Assembly: GCA_000433355.1 (NCBI GenBank) | Contig: FR893177.1 | Span: forward strand, 86,822-150,821 | Length of the DNA: 64,000 nt | Source: Alistipes sp. CAG:435 | GTDB taxonomy: Bacteria; Bacteroidota; Bacteroidia; Bacteroidales; UBA932 | Reading direction: 5' to 3' | Shown: positions 17,267-26,421 of the stretch, in pieces | How positions within the stretch are numbered: the first letter of the stretch is position 1 | How the letters are laid out: each line of letters starts with the position of its first letter | Position numbers and translations under genes: made by a program | The notes under the pieces: generated by a model | What the model was told of the DNA's origin: nothing | What the model saw: the letters and a program-made list of their open reading frames with translations, nothing else | Databases searched by the model: none

Positions 17267-17295
17267 CAAAGATAACTATTATTTTGTTAACTTTG
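17267..17295. promoter_or_regulatory. divergent -7 boxes
   Basis: TATCTTTG on the minus strand (17267-17274, 47 bases before the lipoprotein start) and TAACTTTG on the plus strand (17288-17295, 21 bases before the sigma-54 regulator start) sit back to back. The -33 elements are weak for both. Confidence 0.55.
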
Positions 17296-17315
17296 CCAAA
17301 CTCTGTGCAAATACT

Positions 17316-18572
17316 ATGGATTCACAAGAACTGCAAAGACTTAAAAACAAATACGACATCATCGGCAATGATGCCGCTCTTAACCGGGCCTTGGAGACAG
17401 CCGTCGCTGTGGCTCCGACTGACTTGACTGTCCTTGTCACAGGTGAAAGCGGCGTCGGTAAAGAGAATATTCCAAAGATCATCCATCAGAACAGTCTCCG
17501 CAAGACAAGCAAATACTTTGCCGTAAATTGCGGCGCGATCCCGGAAGGCACGATTGACTCTGAGCTTTTCGGTCACGAGAAGGGCTCTTTCACCGGTGCG
17601 ATCGAGACAAGGAAAGGCTATTTCGAGGAGGCGGACGGAGGCACTTTGTTTCTGGACGAGATCGGGGAGTTGCCTCTTGCCTCACAGGCAAAGCTGCTCA
17701 GGGTCCTTCAAAACGGTGAGTTCATCAAGGTAGGGTCCTCCAAGGTTCAGAAGACCGATGTCAGGGTCATCGCGGCCACGAATGTCAATCTTCTCTACGC
17801 TGTCGGCAAAGGCAAGTTCCGCGAGGATCTGTACTACAGGCTGAACGCTATCCAGATAATGATGCCCGCCCTGCGTGAACGCAAGGAGGACATTTATCTG
17901 CTGTTCAGGAAATTCACCTCGGATTTTTCCGAGAGATACGGAATGGGCAAGGTGACCCTGACAAACGATGCCATTGACCTGTTGATCAACTACCGCTGGC
18001 CCGGAAATATCCGACAGCTTAAAAATGTCGCCGAGACGGTCACCGCGTTGGAGTCCGAGAAGCTTACCCGGGCTTCGGAGAGATGTGTGGTGGATTCGGA
18101 AGCCTTGTCCCGTTATATTCCTAAGAATGAAGCCGGTCTGTTGCCGGTGGCGGCTCCGGAACCTTCCGGCGGAGCGATGCCTGATTCGGACAAGCAGATG
18201 ATAATCAAGGCTATATTCGACCTCAAACAGGAGGTGGACAACCTCAAGGCCAGGCTGGATGCCGGGGAGCGTCCTGTGACTCCGGCCTTGCGTCCTGCCA
18301 TCAGTCCGGTGCCGGAGCCTGATGAGGCCGAGTGGCAGGGCTCCGGTGAGCCTGTGACCGGTGGCGAGATCGGCAAGATCGTGGATATCAGCGCGGGAGT
18401 GCCGAAGAATCAGAATCTTTCGGTTGAGAAAGCCAAGTTGGACATGATTGTCAAGGCTCTTGAGAAACACGATGGCAACCGAAAATTGGCGGCCTTGGAT
18501 TTAGGAGTGCCTGACCGGACTCTATACCGTTGGATAGCAAAGTATAACCTTGGCAAGAAATATGGTAAATGA
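17316..18572 (+). CDS. Sigma-54-dependent transcriptional activator
   Basis: A 418-residue bacterial enhancer-binding protein. It has no receiver or GAF domain: the AAA+ domain starts at about residue 13 with Walker A GESGVGKE (43-50), the sigma-54 contact loop GSFTGA (90-95, a variant of GAFTGA), Walker B GTLFLDEIGE, and YRWPGNIRQLKN. A Pro-rich linker leads to a Fis-type HTH (KHDGNRKLAALDLGVPDRTLYRWI). It overlaps lptE by 4 bases, an order common in Bacteroidetes. Being without a sensory domain, it is probably controlled by its level or by a partner. Its targets are unknown. Confidence 0.92.
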   Translation: MDSQELQRLKNKYDIIGNDAALNRALETAVAVAPTDLTVLVTGESGVGKENIPKIIHQNSLRKTSKYFAVNCGAIPEGTIDSELFGHEKGSFTGAIETRKGYFEEADGGTLFLDEIGELPLASQAKLLRVLQNGEFIKVGSSKVQKTDVRVIAATNVNLLYAVGKGKFREDLYYRLNAIQIMMPALRERKEDIYLLFRKFTSDFSERYGMGKVTLTNDAIDLLINYRWPGNIRQLKNVAETVTALESEKLTRASERCVVDSEALSRYIPKNEAGLLPVAAPEPSGGAMPDSDKQMIIKAIFDLKQEVDNLKARLDAGERPVTPALRPAISPVPEPDEAEWQGSGEPVTGGEIGKIVDISAGVPKNQNLSVEKAKLDMIVKALEKHDGNRKLAALDLGVPDRTLYRWIAKYNLGKKYGK

Positions 18573-19087
18573 TGAATATGAAAAGATTTCTTATAGCGCT
18601 TTCTTTGCTTGTGGCCGCGGTCTTCGCCGGCTGCTCGATAGTCAGTTACTCATTTTCCGGAACATCCATCCAACCGGATGTCAAGACGGTCACAATCAAT
18701 TATTTTGAATATAAGGCCCTCAAGGTGAACCCTAATCTCAGCAATGATCTCACCGAGGCCATGAGAGACAAGTTCAGGAAGCTTACGAAGCTGGAGCAGG
18801 TGGAGATGGACGGAGACCTTGAGCTTCAGGGGGAGGTGACCGGCTATGAGGTCAGGGCCGCCGCCGTGACGGCCAACGAGGTGGCCGCCCAGAACCGACT
18901 CACGGTCACAGTGAAGCTCAAGTTCACAAACAGGAAGTATCCCGAGGATGATTTTGAGAAGAGTTTCTCCGCATATTCAGACTATGATTCCACCAACTCG
19001 CTGGATGCCGTGGAATCCACCCTTTGCCAGGAGATAATCGACAAACTGGTTGAGGACATGTTCAATTCCAGCGTCGCGCAGTGGTAG
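18569..19087 (+). CDS. lptE: LPS assembly lipoprotein LptE family
   Basis: A 172-residue lipoprotein with signal MMNMKRFLIALSLLVAAVFAGC, then a domain beginning SYSFSGTSIQPDVKTVTINYFEYKA, the Bacteroidetes LptE type. LptE plugs the LptD barrel that inserts LPS in the outer membrane. Three ATG codons (18569, 18572, 18578) can serve as start; the first gives a coupled ATGA overlap with the sigma-54 regulator. The gene is followed after 2 bases by an uncharacterised protein and then secG. Confidence 0.88.
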   Translation: MMNMKRFLIALSLLVAAVFAGCSIVSYSFSGTSIQPDVKTVTINYFEYKALKVNPNLSNDLTEAMRDKFRKLTKLEQVEMDGDLELQGEVTGYEVRAAAVTANEVAAQNRLTVTVKLKFTNRKYPEDDFEKSFSAYSDYDSTNSLDAVESTLCQEIIDKLVEDMFNSSVAQW

Positions 19088-19089
19088 TC

Positions 19090-19734
19090 ATGGACGGGAA
19101 CAAAAAGAATCTCCAGTCCTTGACCATGGACGAACTGACCGGGGTGATCAACCTTTACCCTTGGTTCGGCGGAGCCCGTAAGGAATTGTGTGCCAGGATG
19201 GCAAAAGTCGGAGGAAGCGAATGGGGCAGGGCGCAATACTCGGACACCGCCATGTACGTCGTTTCCCGGACATTGATCACCGGCATCATGCGTTCCGCTC
19301 GCCGTGAAGATTATTCCGACAAGGATGTGGAACGCCTGATAAAGGAATATATCAGGTCGGATTCCGGTGCCGAAGCGAAGGGACGGACGGAAGCGGCGGA
19401 AGGTACACGGGAATATTCATCAGCGGAACCGGAGTATCGCCGCACAGTGCGTGTCGCCGGAGGAGATTTCTTCTCTCCGGAGCAGTATGCCGCCGTGAGG
19501 AAGGACGAGGACAATGTCTTCTCCAACTTCAAATCCGAACGTTATGACGAGCCTGAAGGCCGCCGTTGGGAAGATCCGGAGCTCGGCTTTTGCACCGAGA
19601 CATTGGCCGCGATTTACGCCGATCAAGGCTATTTTGTTGAGGCAAAGAAGATTTATTCCCGACTTATCTTGCGATATCCGGAAAAAAGTGCTTACTTTGC
19701 ATCCCTTATTGAAAATTTGCGACAAGAAAATTAA
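19090..19734 (+). CDS. hypothetical protein of the lptE-secG locus
   Basis: A 214-residue soluble protein, no signal peptide. The start is ATG 19090 (MDGNKKNLQSLTMDELTGVINLYPWFGGARKEL); the frame opens three codons earlier with GTG, inside lptE. The middle is low-complexity and charged. The C-terminus has a TPR-like pair (ETLAAIYADQGYFVEAKKIYSRLILRYPEKSAYFASLIENL). Homologues of this layout are found between lptE and secG in Bacteroidetes; function unknown. It is 11 bases before secG. Confidence 0.75.
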   Translation: MDGNKKNLQSLTMDELTGVINLYPWFGGARKELCARMAKVGGSEWGRAQYSDTAMYVVSRTLITGIMRSARREDYSDKDVERLIKEYIRSDSGAEAKGRTEAAEGTREYSSAEPEYRRTVRVAGGDFFSPEQYAAVRKDEDNVFSNFKSERYDEPEGRRWEDPELGFCTETLAAIYADQGYFVEAKKIYSRLILRYPEKSAYFASLIENLRQEN

Positions 19735-19745
19735 AATTAAAGAAT

Positions 19746-20096
19746 ATGTTTACATTCCTCACAGTTTTTATTGTCATCGCGGCGATTCTTTTGATCATCG
19801 TCGTGCTGCTTCAGAACGGCAAGGGACAGGGAATGGCCAGTAACTTTACTTCAGCCAACCAGACTCTTGGCGTAAGACAGACCGCTGACATCCTTGAGAA
19901 GGTTTCCTGGGGTCTTGTCACTTTCATTCTCGTTGTTTCCATCATTACGGCGTTCACGACCAGAACCACCGTTTCCGGTGTTGACGTGACCGAGAAGATC
20001 GAGAACACAGCGGCCCAGCCTGAGTTCCCTTCAGCTCCTGTACAGCAGGCCAATCCTGCCCAGGAAGCTCCAGCCGCTGATTCTTCCACCGAATAA
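19746..20096 (+). CDS. secG: Preprotein translocase subunit SecG
   Basis: SecG is the accessory subunit of SecYEG. The 116-residue protein has two membrane segments (FTFLTVFIVIAAILLIIVVLLQ and WGLVTFILVVSIITAF) and the family motif LLQNGKGQGMAS between them, followed by a Pro/Gln/Ala-rich tail. It is the last gene of the sigma-54 regulator-lptE row and ends in a strong terminator. Confidence 0.93.
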   Translation: MFTFLTVFIVIAAILLIIVVLLQNGKGQGMASNFTSANQTLGVRQTADILEKVSWGLVTFILVVSIITAFTTRTTVSGVDVTEKIENTAAQPEFPSAPVQQANPAQEAPAADSSTE

Positions 20097-20143
20097 CTGA
20101 CATTTTGTCAGCTTTCGGGCTGTGGAACATAATTTGACTCTGA

Positions 20144-20177
20144 ACCGTCTGGTCTTAGGACCGGACGGTCTTTTTTG
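20144..20177 (+). terminator. terminator after secG
   Basis: An 11-bp stem with one G-T pair (ACCGTCTGGTC / GACCGGACGGT, loop TTAG) followed by CTTTTTT, 48 bases after the secG stop. Confidence 0.9.
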
Positions 20178-20243
20178 TTACCGTCACGTGAACCGGCGCG
20201 GGCCGTGAGCGGAAGTGTCCCGAGACCGAAAAGGAGAGAAATT

Positions 20244-22439
20244 ATGGAAAACAATACAAACAACAAATCATTGGAGTTCTTGCCTAAATTCGCAATCAAC
20301 CTCAACGAACAGGCCGCGAAGGGAAAGCTCGATCCTGTCATCGGCAGGGACGAGGAGATCCGTAGGGTTCTGCAGATTCTGAGCAGAAGGACCAAGAACA
20401 ATCCTATACTTGTAGGTGAGCCGGGTGTCGGTAAGACAGCCATCTCCGAAGGCATCGCCCAGAAGATCGTGGACGGTGACGTTCCGGAAAACCTTAAGAG
20501 CAAGAAGGTATATTCATTGGACATGGGTGCCTTGATCGCCGGTGCGAAGTACCAGGGTGAGTTCGAGGAGCGTCTGAAAGGAGTTGTCAAGGAAGTGGTT
20601 GACAGCGCCGGTGAGATCATCCTGTTCATCGATGAGATCCACACCCTTGTGGGGGCGGGCCGTTCGTCCGGTGCGATGGATGCCTCCAATATTCTTAAGC
20701 CTGCGCTTGCCAGAGGTGAGCTGAGGACAATCGGCTCGACGACTTTGGACGAGTACCAGAAGTACTTCGAGACCGACAAGGCGCTTGAGAGACGATTCCA
20801 GATGGTTCTGGTCGATGAGCCGTCACCGGCCGAGTCGATCGCCATCATGAGAGGTCTGAAGGAGAAGTACGAGAACCATCACCGTGTGAAGATCGAGGAT
20901 GACGCGCTGATCGCCGCAGTCAATCTTTCACACCGGTACATCACGAACAGGTTCCTGCCGGACAAGGCCATCGACCTTGTGGACGAGGCCGCGTCCAAGC
21001 TGCGTTTGGAGATGAACTCCGTTCCGGAGCCTATCGCCGAGCTCAACAGTGACATCCGTCAGCTGGAGATCGAGAAGGAGGCCATCAAGCGTGAGGGAAC
21101 GTCCCTGAAGTCCGAGAAGATTCAGAAGGAACTTTCCGACAAGATGGCCGAGAGGGAGGCTCTGATGAAGAGATGGAATGACGAGAAGGGCATTCTTTCA
21201 GGCCTTCAGGAAGCGCGTCAGGAGATCGAGGATTACAAGATCCAGTCCCAGGCAGCCGAAAGGGCGGGGGACTACGGCAAGGTAGCCGAGCTCCGTTACG
21301 GCAAGATCGCCGAGGCTCAGAAGAAGATTGACGAGCTGACCAGGAAACAGGCCGAGATCAAGGATCCGATTGTCACCGAGGCGGTTACCCCACAGGATAT
21401 CGCCGAGGTTGTCGCCAAGTGGACCGGAATCCCGGTGCAGAAGATGCTTGAGAGCGAGAAGGAGAAGCTTCTGCGCATCGAGAGCGAACTGCACAAGAGG
21501 GTGGTAGGTCAGGATCAGGCCATCCAGGCTGTCGCTGATGCCGTACGTCGCAGCAGGGCCGGACTTTCCAACGAGAAGAGGCCGATCGGTTCGTTCCTCT
21601 TTATGGGTACGACCGGTGTCGGTAAGACTGAACTGGCAAAAGCTCTTGCGGAGTTTCTGTTCAATGACGAGAGCATGATCACGAGGATCGACATGAGTGA
21701 ATATCAGGAACGTCACACAGTCAGCCGTCTGGTCGGCGCGCCTCCGGGATACGTCGGCTACGACGAGGGTGGACAGCTCACCGAGGCCGTAAGACGCAAA
21801 CCTTATTCAGTCATCCTGTTGGATGAGATCGAGAAGGCGCATCCGGATGTGTTCAACGTCCTTCTGCAGGTTCTGGACGACGGCCGTCTGACCGACAACA
21901 AGGGCCGTACTGTGGACTTCAAGAACACCATCCTTATAATGACCTCCAATGTGGGCTCGGACATCATCCAGGGCTATATGGACAGGCTTCCGGCCGTCGG
22001 AAAGCCAGGCGTTGATCCGGCCGAGGAGATGAGGGCGATCGCCACAAGGCGTGAGCTTCTGGACGAGTGTAAGGAGAAGGTGATGGACGTGCTCAAGACT
22101 ACGGTAAGGCCGGAGTTCCTGAACCGAATCGATGAGATCATAATGTTCGATCCGCTGACTCAGAATGACATCCGTGATATTCTTCATATCCAGATGAAGC
22201 AGCTTCAGAACAGGCTCTCCGAGGAAGGTGTCACCATCGAGTTCACAAAGGCTTTCGAGGATCACATGGTGACAGGCGGCTACGATCCGGCTTACGGTGC
22301 CCGTCCTATCAAGAGGTTGATGCAGCGTGAGCTTGTCAACCAGCTTGCCAAGGCCATCCTTGCGGGAACCGTCCACAAGGACTCCGTCATCGAGGTCGAT
22401 GTGGCCGGTGGCCAGATTGTCCTGAACGACAAACAGTAA
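20244..22439 (+). CDS. clpB: ClpB-type AAA+ disaggregase lacking the N-domain
   Basis: ClpB threads aggregated proteins together with DnaK. This 731-residue form starts at ATG 20244 (MENNTNNKSLEFLPKF) with AAGGAG nearby, so the usual ~140-residue N-terminal substrate domain is missing; secG and its terminator lie immediately upstream, leaving no room for it. NBD1 has Walker A GEPGVGKT (58-65) and Walker B ILFIDEIHTLVGAG. The coiled-coil M-domain is full length with the ClpB motif AAERAGDYGKVAELRYGKI, which argues against ClpC. NBD2 has GTTGVGKTELAKALAE and VILLDEIEKAHPDV. A second full-length ClpB may exist elsewhere. Confidence 0.92.
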   Translation: MENNTNNKSLEFLPKFAINLNEQAAKGKLDPVIGRDEEIRRVLQILSRRTKNNPILVGEPGVGKTAISEGIAQKIVDGDVPENLKSKKVYSLDMGALIAGAKYQGEFEERLKGVVKEVVDSAGEIILFIDEIHTLVGAGRSSGAMDASNILKPALARGELRTIGSTTLDEYQKYFETDKALERRFQMVLVDEPSPAESIAIMRGLKEKYENHHRVKIEDDALIAAVNLSHRYITNRFLPDKAIDLVDEAASKLRLEMNSVPEPIAELNSDIRQLEIEKEAIKREGTSLKSEKIQKELSDKMAEREALMKRWNDEKGILSGLQEARQEIEDYKIQSQAAERAGDYGKVAELRYGKIAEAQKKIDELTRKQAEIKDPIVTEAVTPQDIAEVVAKWTGIPVQKMLESEKEKLLRIESELHKRVVGQDQAIQAVADAVRRSRAGLSNEKRPIGSFLFMGTTGVGKTELAKALAEFLFNDESMITRIDMSEYQERHTVSRLVGAPPGYVGYDEGGQLTEAVRRKPYSVILLDEIEKAHPDVFNVLLQVLDDGRLTDNKGRTVDFKNTILIMTSNVGSDIIQGYMDRLPAVGKPGVDPAEEMRAIATRRELLDECKEKVMDVLKTTVRPEFLNRIDEIIMFDPLTQNDIRDILHIQMKQLQNRLSEEGVTIEFTKAFEDHMVTGGYDPAYGARPIKRLMQRELVNQLAKAILAGTVHKDSVIEVDVAGGQIVLNDKQ

Positions 22440-22462
22440 AATCAAGAGGATGACTCAGAAAT

Positions 22463-22499
22463 GCAAAAGGGACTGACCCAAAAGGTCAGCCCCTTTTGC
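22463..22499. terminator. bidirectional terminator between clpB and the S46 peptidase
   Basis: A 16-bp stem with one mismatch (GCAAAAGGGACTGACC / GGTCAGCCCCTTTTGC) separates the convergent genes. The A-rich and T-rich parts are within the stem on both strands. Confidence 0.8.
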
Positions 22500-24586
22500 T
22501 ATTGGGCGAAGTTGATTTCCCGGACGATGCGCTTCATCCCGGCGTACTTGTCCAAGACCCACATCACATAGCGGATGTCTGTGTTGATGCATTTGTTATA
22601 GCCCTGAGTGTAGGACGCGTCACTGGCGAGTGATTCGAGATTGCCGTCGAAGGCCAATCCGATGAGCTCGCCTTTTGCGTTCAGAACCGGGCTGCCCGAA
22701 TTGCCGCCCGTGATGTCATTGTCCGTCATGAAATCGACAATCATCGTGCGTTTGCCGCCGACATTGGTTCCCCAACGCCCCCAGCGACCCTTTTCCAGAA
22801 GTTTTTTCTGCCTCTCCGTGAGAGTGTAGTCGTGGTCGGCGGGATTATATTTCTGAAGGATGCCTTTAGGCGTAGTGAACCAATCATACATGATGCCATC
22901 ATTCGGCTGAAGGCCTCCCACCGTGCCGTAAGTGATTCTCATAGTGGAGTTCGCGTCAGGGTATTGCTCAACGTCCTTGTGGAACTTCATCCAGTAGAGC
23001 GCCTTTTTATATTCCTTTTCAAGGTGGGAAACATCCTGCATTTTCTTGGCTTGGCCGTTCCTGTTGTTGAAGGTCATTATCGGGGTGTCGGTCAGGAACA
23101 GTCTGAGCGGATCTTTCTTTACATCGTCGATTGACTGGATGTCTTCGATCCGCTTTGCGGAAGAGATCACGCTCTTGTTCCAAAGATATTCAGCCATGGC
23201 TTTGTAGTCATTCCCGAAACGGTCCTGCATCTTGCTTTGGTACTTCCCGAAATAGTATGACTCCAGGTTGTCGAAATATTCCTTGCAGGCATATTCAAGA
23301 AGTTCTTTTTCCACTCTGGCATCAGTGGCGGCGGCTCCTTCCCTCAGCGCTTCCTTGGCTTTTTCCACGGTTGAGGTGTTTCCCGCGCGGAGAAGGTAGC
23401 GGCTGATGTATGTTCCACGGAATATGGTCTCGCGGAAAAAGACCTTGTCCTTCTCGATGCTTTCTGTCAGTGAATATGCTTCCTTTAGATCCGGAATCAG
23501 ATTCTCCCACATCGCCCTGCGGTTGGCCGCCGCGTTGATCCATCTCTGCATCTCGCGCTCCTGTGCGACCTTTTCGTCCTTGACCCAGAACCTCTTGAAG
23601 CATCGGACCATACCCTCATTGTTCTCCTGCACATTACTCAGCGAGAAGAACCAGTCCGAGTATTTCATCCTGACCTGCGGATCGGCATCCATCCACTTGC
23701 GGATGATGCCCATCTGCCCGCCACGGATCGCGTTTGACACCGGGAGGCTGACTTTTTCCAGATAGTTTATCTCTGCGGATGAGGAATATCTGTTCGTCCT
23801 TCCCGGGTAACCGATCACCATGGTGAACGACCCGGGATAGTACCCGGCGCGGGAGACTTTCAGGCTTTTTTCCCTTGTCACAGGCTCCCCGTCCTCGTAT
23901 ATCCTGTAGATCGTGAAGTCACAGTTGTGGCGAGGCCAGGTCCAATTGTCTTGATTCCCTCCGAAGTAGCCTATGCTCTGCGGAGGAGCGGCGACGAGCC
24001 TGAGGTCGGTATAGACCTTGTAAACGGACATATAGTACTTTTCTCCGGCCCACATGCTGCTCAGGATGCACTCCAGTCCCGTGGCCTTGTTGTACCGTTC
24101 CTCCATCATCGCGCTGATCTTCCTCATTCCGCACGGCTTGCCGGCGGAGCGGAGTTCCTTGGTAAGCCCCTTGACTTCCTCTGTGACATCGAATACCCTT
24201 TTCAGGAAGAAGACCTTCTCTCCTTCAACAGGGATCTCCTGCTCGCTTGTCATCGCCCAGAACCCGTCCTCCAGATAGTTGTGCTCAGGGGTACTGAGCT
24301 TCGCGATGTTCGAATACGCGCAGTGATGGTTGGTGATGATCAGGCCCTGGTCGGAGATCACGCTTCCGGTACAGTAGAATCCGATTGACACGACCGCGTC
24401 CGCGACCGCCGTCCCGGGAGCCTCGTCATTGTAGATCTCATTGGCCGCCAGCTTGAGCCCGCGCGCCCTCATGTTCTTCTCCAGCGCCTCGTTGATGTCC
24501 TGAATCATCCACATCCCCTCATCAGCAAAAGCCGTGGCGCCGAACATCAGCGCCACAGCCGTCAAAAGATACTTTGTTATCTTCAT
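22499..24586 (-). CDS. S46 family dipeptidyl-peptidase, DPP7-type
   Basis: S46 enzymes are periplasmic serine exopeptidases that release dipeptides from oligopeptides. The 695-residue protein has signal MKITKYLLTAVALMFGATAFA and the complete triad: His in ITNHHCAYS, Asp in NWTWPRHNCDF, Ser630 in GGNSGSPV. The S1 residue equivalent to position 673 of the Porphyromonas enzymes is Gly648 (LAFDGN), as in DPP7; DPP11 has Arg there. This predicts preference for hydrophobic rather than acidic P1 residues. It begins 10 bases after the C69 dipeptidase stop, so the two are probably cotranscribed. Confidence 0.94.
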   Translation of the reverse strand: MKITKYLLTAVALMFGATAFADEGMWMIQDINEALEKNMRARGLKLAANEIYNDEAPGTAVADAVVSIGFYCTGSVISDQGLIITNHHCAYSNIAKLSTPEHNYLEDGFWAMTSEQEIPVEGEKVFFLKRVFDVTEEVKGLTKELRSAGKPCGMRKISAMMEERYNKATGLECILSSMWAGEKYYMSVYKVYTDLRLVAAPPQSIGYFGGNQDNWTWPRHNCDFTIYRIYEDGEPVTREKSLKVSRAGYYPGSFTMVIGYPGRTNRYSSSAEINYLEKVSLPVSNAIRGGQMGIIRKWMDADPQVRMKYSDWFFSLSNVQENNEGMVRCFKRFWVKDEKVAQEREMQRWINAAANRRAMWENLIPDLKEAYSLTESIEKDKVFFRETIFRGTYISRYLLRAGNTSTVEKAKEALREGAAATDARVEKELLEYACKEYFDNLESYYFGKYQSKMQDRFGNDYKAMAEYLWNKSVISSAKRIEDIQSIDDVKKDPLRLFLTDTPIMTFNNRNGQAKKMQDVSHLEKEYKKALYWMKFHKDVEQYPDANSTMRITYGTVGGLQPNDGIMYDWFTTPKGILQKYNPADHDYTLTERQKKLLEKGRWGRWGTNVGGKRTMIVDFMTDNDITGGNSGSPVLNAKGELIGLAFDGNLESLASDASYTQGYNKCINTDIRYVMWVLDKYAGMKRIVREINFAQ

Positions 24587-24596
24587 TTGAATGTTT

Positions 24597-26363
24597 TTAT
24601 CTTTCCCTGATCACGTCGCCATGGTCTTTGACCACAGCTTCTTTCCACTTCTCCGTGTAGCCTGGCTGGGTGAGTCCGGCAGGAGTGCCCTCGTGCCACT
24701 TTGAGTGCTTGAATGAACCGTCGGCGTTCTGGGCCTTGACGTTGCCGTCGATGAACTTCACCAGAAGCAGTTCCTCAAGGGCGACCCAGTTCTCGAACTG
24801 TTTCTGGGCTGTGCCTACTGAATACTCGGTGAGCATCTTCCTGACGGACGCGAACCAGTCCTTGCTGTCCAGGCCTTTTCTCTCGGCTTTCGGAAGGATG
24901 GCGTTGTAGGCCTCAAGAGCCTTGCGGTCCATCTCTGCAAGTTTTGAGCCCATCTGCTCGTTCTCAAAATTGTCGATAGCTTCCTTAACTGTCGGAGCCA
25001 TGATGTTGTAGGCCTTGTAGCAGGCGTTGGCGACACGGTTGTTGATCCAGAAGGAGGCGGTAGGGGAGTATTTCAGCATATTCCCGTTGCCCACCCTGAA
25101 GCACTCCGGCACCTTGTCGGTGCAGGTGTAGATCGGGGTGAGGTAGGATGTCGCCGCGTCATCGGTTCCGAACCAGATGACTCCTCCGACAACGTCCGGA
25201 AGGTCATGCCTTGACTGGCCCACGAACCAGAATCCGGTCTGCTGGGTGGCGATGGCCCTTTCGTTGACATAGCTCCAGCCCTTGTACTCGAATCCCATCG
25301 GTCTCCATCTGTAAGGAAGGGCGTTGCCGCCGGCTCCGATGTCGGTGGTCATATCCAGCGGAGTGCCCTCGAAGTGGTCTCTCATCGCATCTGCGACGTT
25401 CTTTACGGAAATCTTTCTGGCCGGTTTTACGAAAAGAGGCATCCTGTGGCTGAGATCCTTGCCGGTGATGTAGTCATAGTAGGCCGAGGCCGGCTCGGTG
25501 ATGGTCTTGCCGTCCTTTTCGTAGGTGAACTGGCCGTCGCAGAGGATGTTGAAGGCGCTCCAGGCTCTTGCGTCGCAACCTCTGACGGTTCCGAAATCGG
25601 CGGGGCAGTAAGCCGCGCTGAAGTCGAAGTCCTCGTCCTTGCCGTCGAAGTAGCCTTTCTCCCTTGCGAAGGAGATCACGTCAGGGGCGTAGAGGCAGTT
25701 CTCAGGGTCGTTCAGCGGGAAGGTCTGGATGCGGGCCTGGTTGGCGTGCGAGCAGATGTAGCCGTCAGGAATCCTCATGGCCACCCACACGAATCCCTTG
25801 CGGATGTTCTTTCCGTCCTTCATCTCGCAGCCCTTTCCGATGAGGTCCATTATCCAGGCCTCGTCCTTGTCCGCTATCGAGAATGTCTCGCCTTCGGAAG
25901 CATATCCATATTCATTGGCCAGATCCACGATGACTTGGATCGCTTCCCTTGCCGTGCGGGCTCTTTGCAGGGCAACGTAGATGAGTGAGCCATAGTCCAT
26001 TATGGCGGTGGTGTCCTCCAATTCAAGCCTTCCGCCCCAGGTCGTCTCGGCGATGATGAGCTGATGCTCGTTCATATTCCCGACTGTCTTGTAGGTGTGC
26101 GCGATCTGAGGAATCTGTCCCATCGGCTTGTAGGAGTCCCAGTTGATGATGTCGAGCATCGAGCCGGCTTTCCAGTCGGCGGCCGGGTGGAAGTACAGCT
26201 CTCCGTAGAGGACGTGCGAGTCCGCCGCGTAGGAGATTATGTTCGAGTTGTCGGTGCTGGCTCCCCTTGTCACGATGATGTTGGTGCAGGCATCAGCCCT
26301 GAAGCTTGCCGTGAGCACGCCGAAGGCGGTCAGGAGCGCGTAGATGGTTGAATTTTTAGCCAT
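24597..26363 (-). CDS. C69 family dipeptidase
   Basis: C69 peptidases are N-terminal-nucleophile dipeptidases. The 588-residue protein starts at ATG 26363 with signal MAKNSTIYALLTAFGVLTASFRADA directly before Cys26 (CTNIIVTRGAS), the expected catalytic nucleophile exposed by processing. Downstream family blocks include ISYAADSHVLYGELYFHPAADW, AETTWGGR and YGYASEGETFSIADKDEAWIMD. Codons further upstream are not part of the protein. It precedes the DPP7-type gene, whose dipeptide products it could hydrolyse; both are probably periplasmic. Confidence 0.92.
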   Translation of the reverse strand: MAKNSTIYALLTAFGVLTASFRADACTNIIVTRGASTDNSNIISYAADSHVLYGELYFHPAADWKAGSMLDIINWDSYKPMGQIPQIAHTYKTVGNMNEHQLIIAETTWGGRLELEDTTAIMDYGSLIYVALQRARTAREAIQVIVDLANEYGYASEGETFSIADKDEAWIMDLIGKGCEMKDGKNIRKGFVWVAMRIPDGYICSHANQARIQTFPLNDPENCLYAPDVISFAREKGYFDGKDEDFDFSAAYCPADFGTVRGCDARAWSAFNILCDGQFTYEKDGKTITEPASAYYDYITGKDLSHRMPLFVKPARKISVKNVADAMRDHFEGTPLDMTTDIGAGGNALPYRWRPMGFEYKGWSYVNERAIATQQTGFWFVGQSRHDLPDVVGGVIWFGTDDAATSYLTPIYTCTDKVPECFRVGNGNMLKYSPTASFWINNRVANACYKAYNIMAPTVKEAIDNFENEQMGSKLAEMDRKALEAYNAILPKAERKGLDSKDWFASVRKMLTEYSVGTAQKQFENWVALEELLLVKFIDGNVKAQNADGSFKHSKWHEGTPAGLTQPGYTEKWKEAVVKDHGDVIRER

Positions 26364-26395
26364 TTTGCGATTAACGTAATTATTGTTTAAATTTG
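26364..26395 (+). promoter_or_regulatory. promoter of the small secreted protein at 26422
   Basis: TTTG (26364-26367), 20 bases, then TAAATTTG (26388-26395), 26 bases before the start codon. The upstream half abuts the start of the divergent C69 gene. Confidence 0.7.
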
Positions 26396-26421
26396 TTATC
26401 CCATTAATAAAGTGTAAAGAT

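Noticed and set aside
24587..24596. Separate promoter for the S46 peptidase
   Set aside because: Only 10 bases separate it from the C69 stop, and no promoter box was seen.
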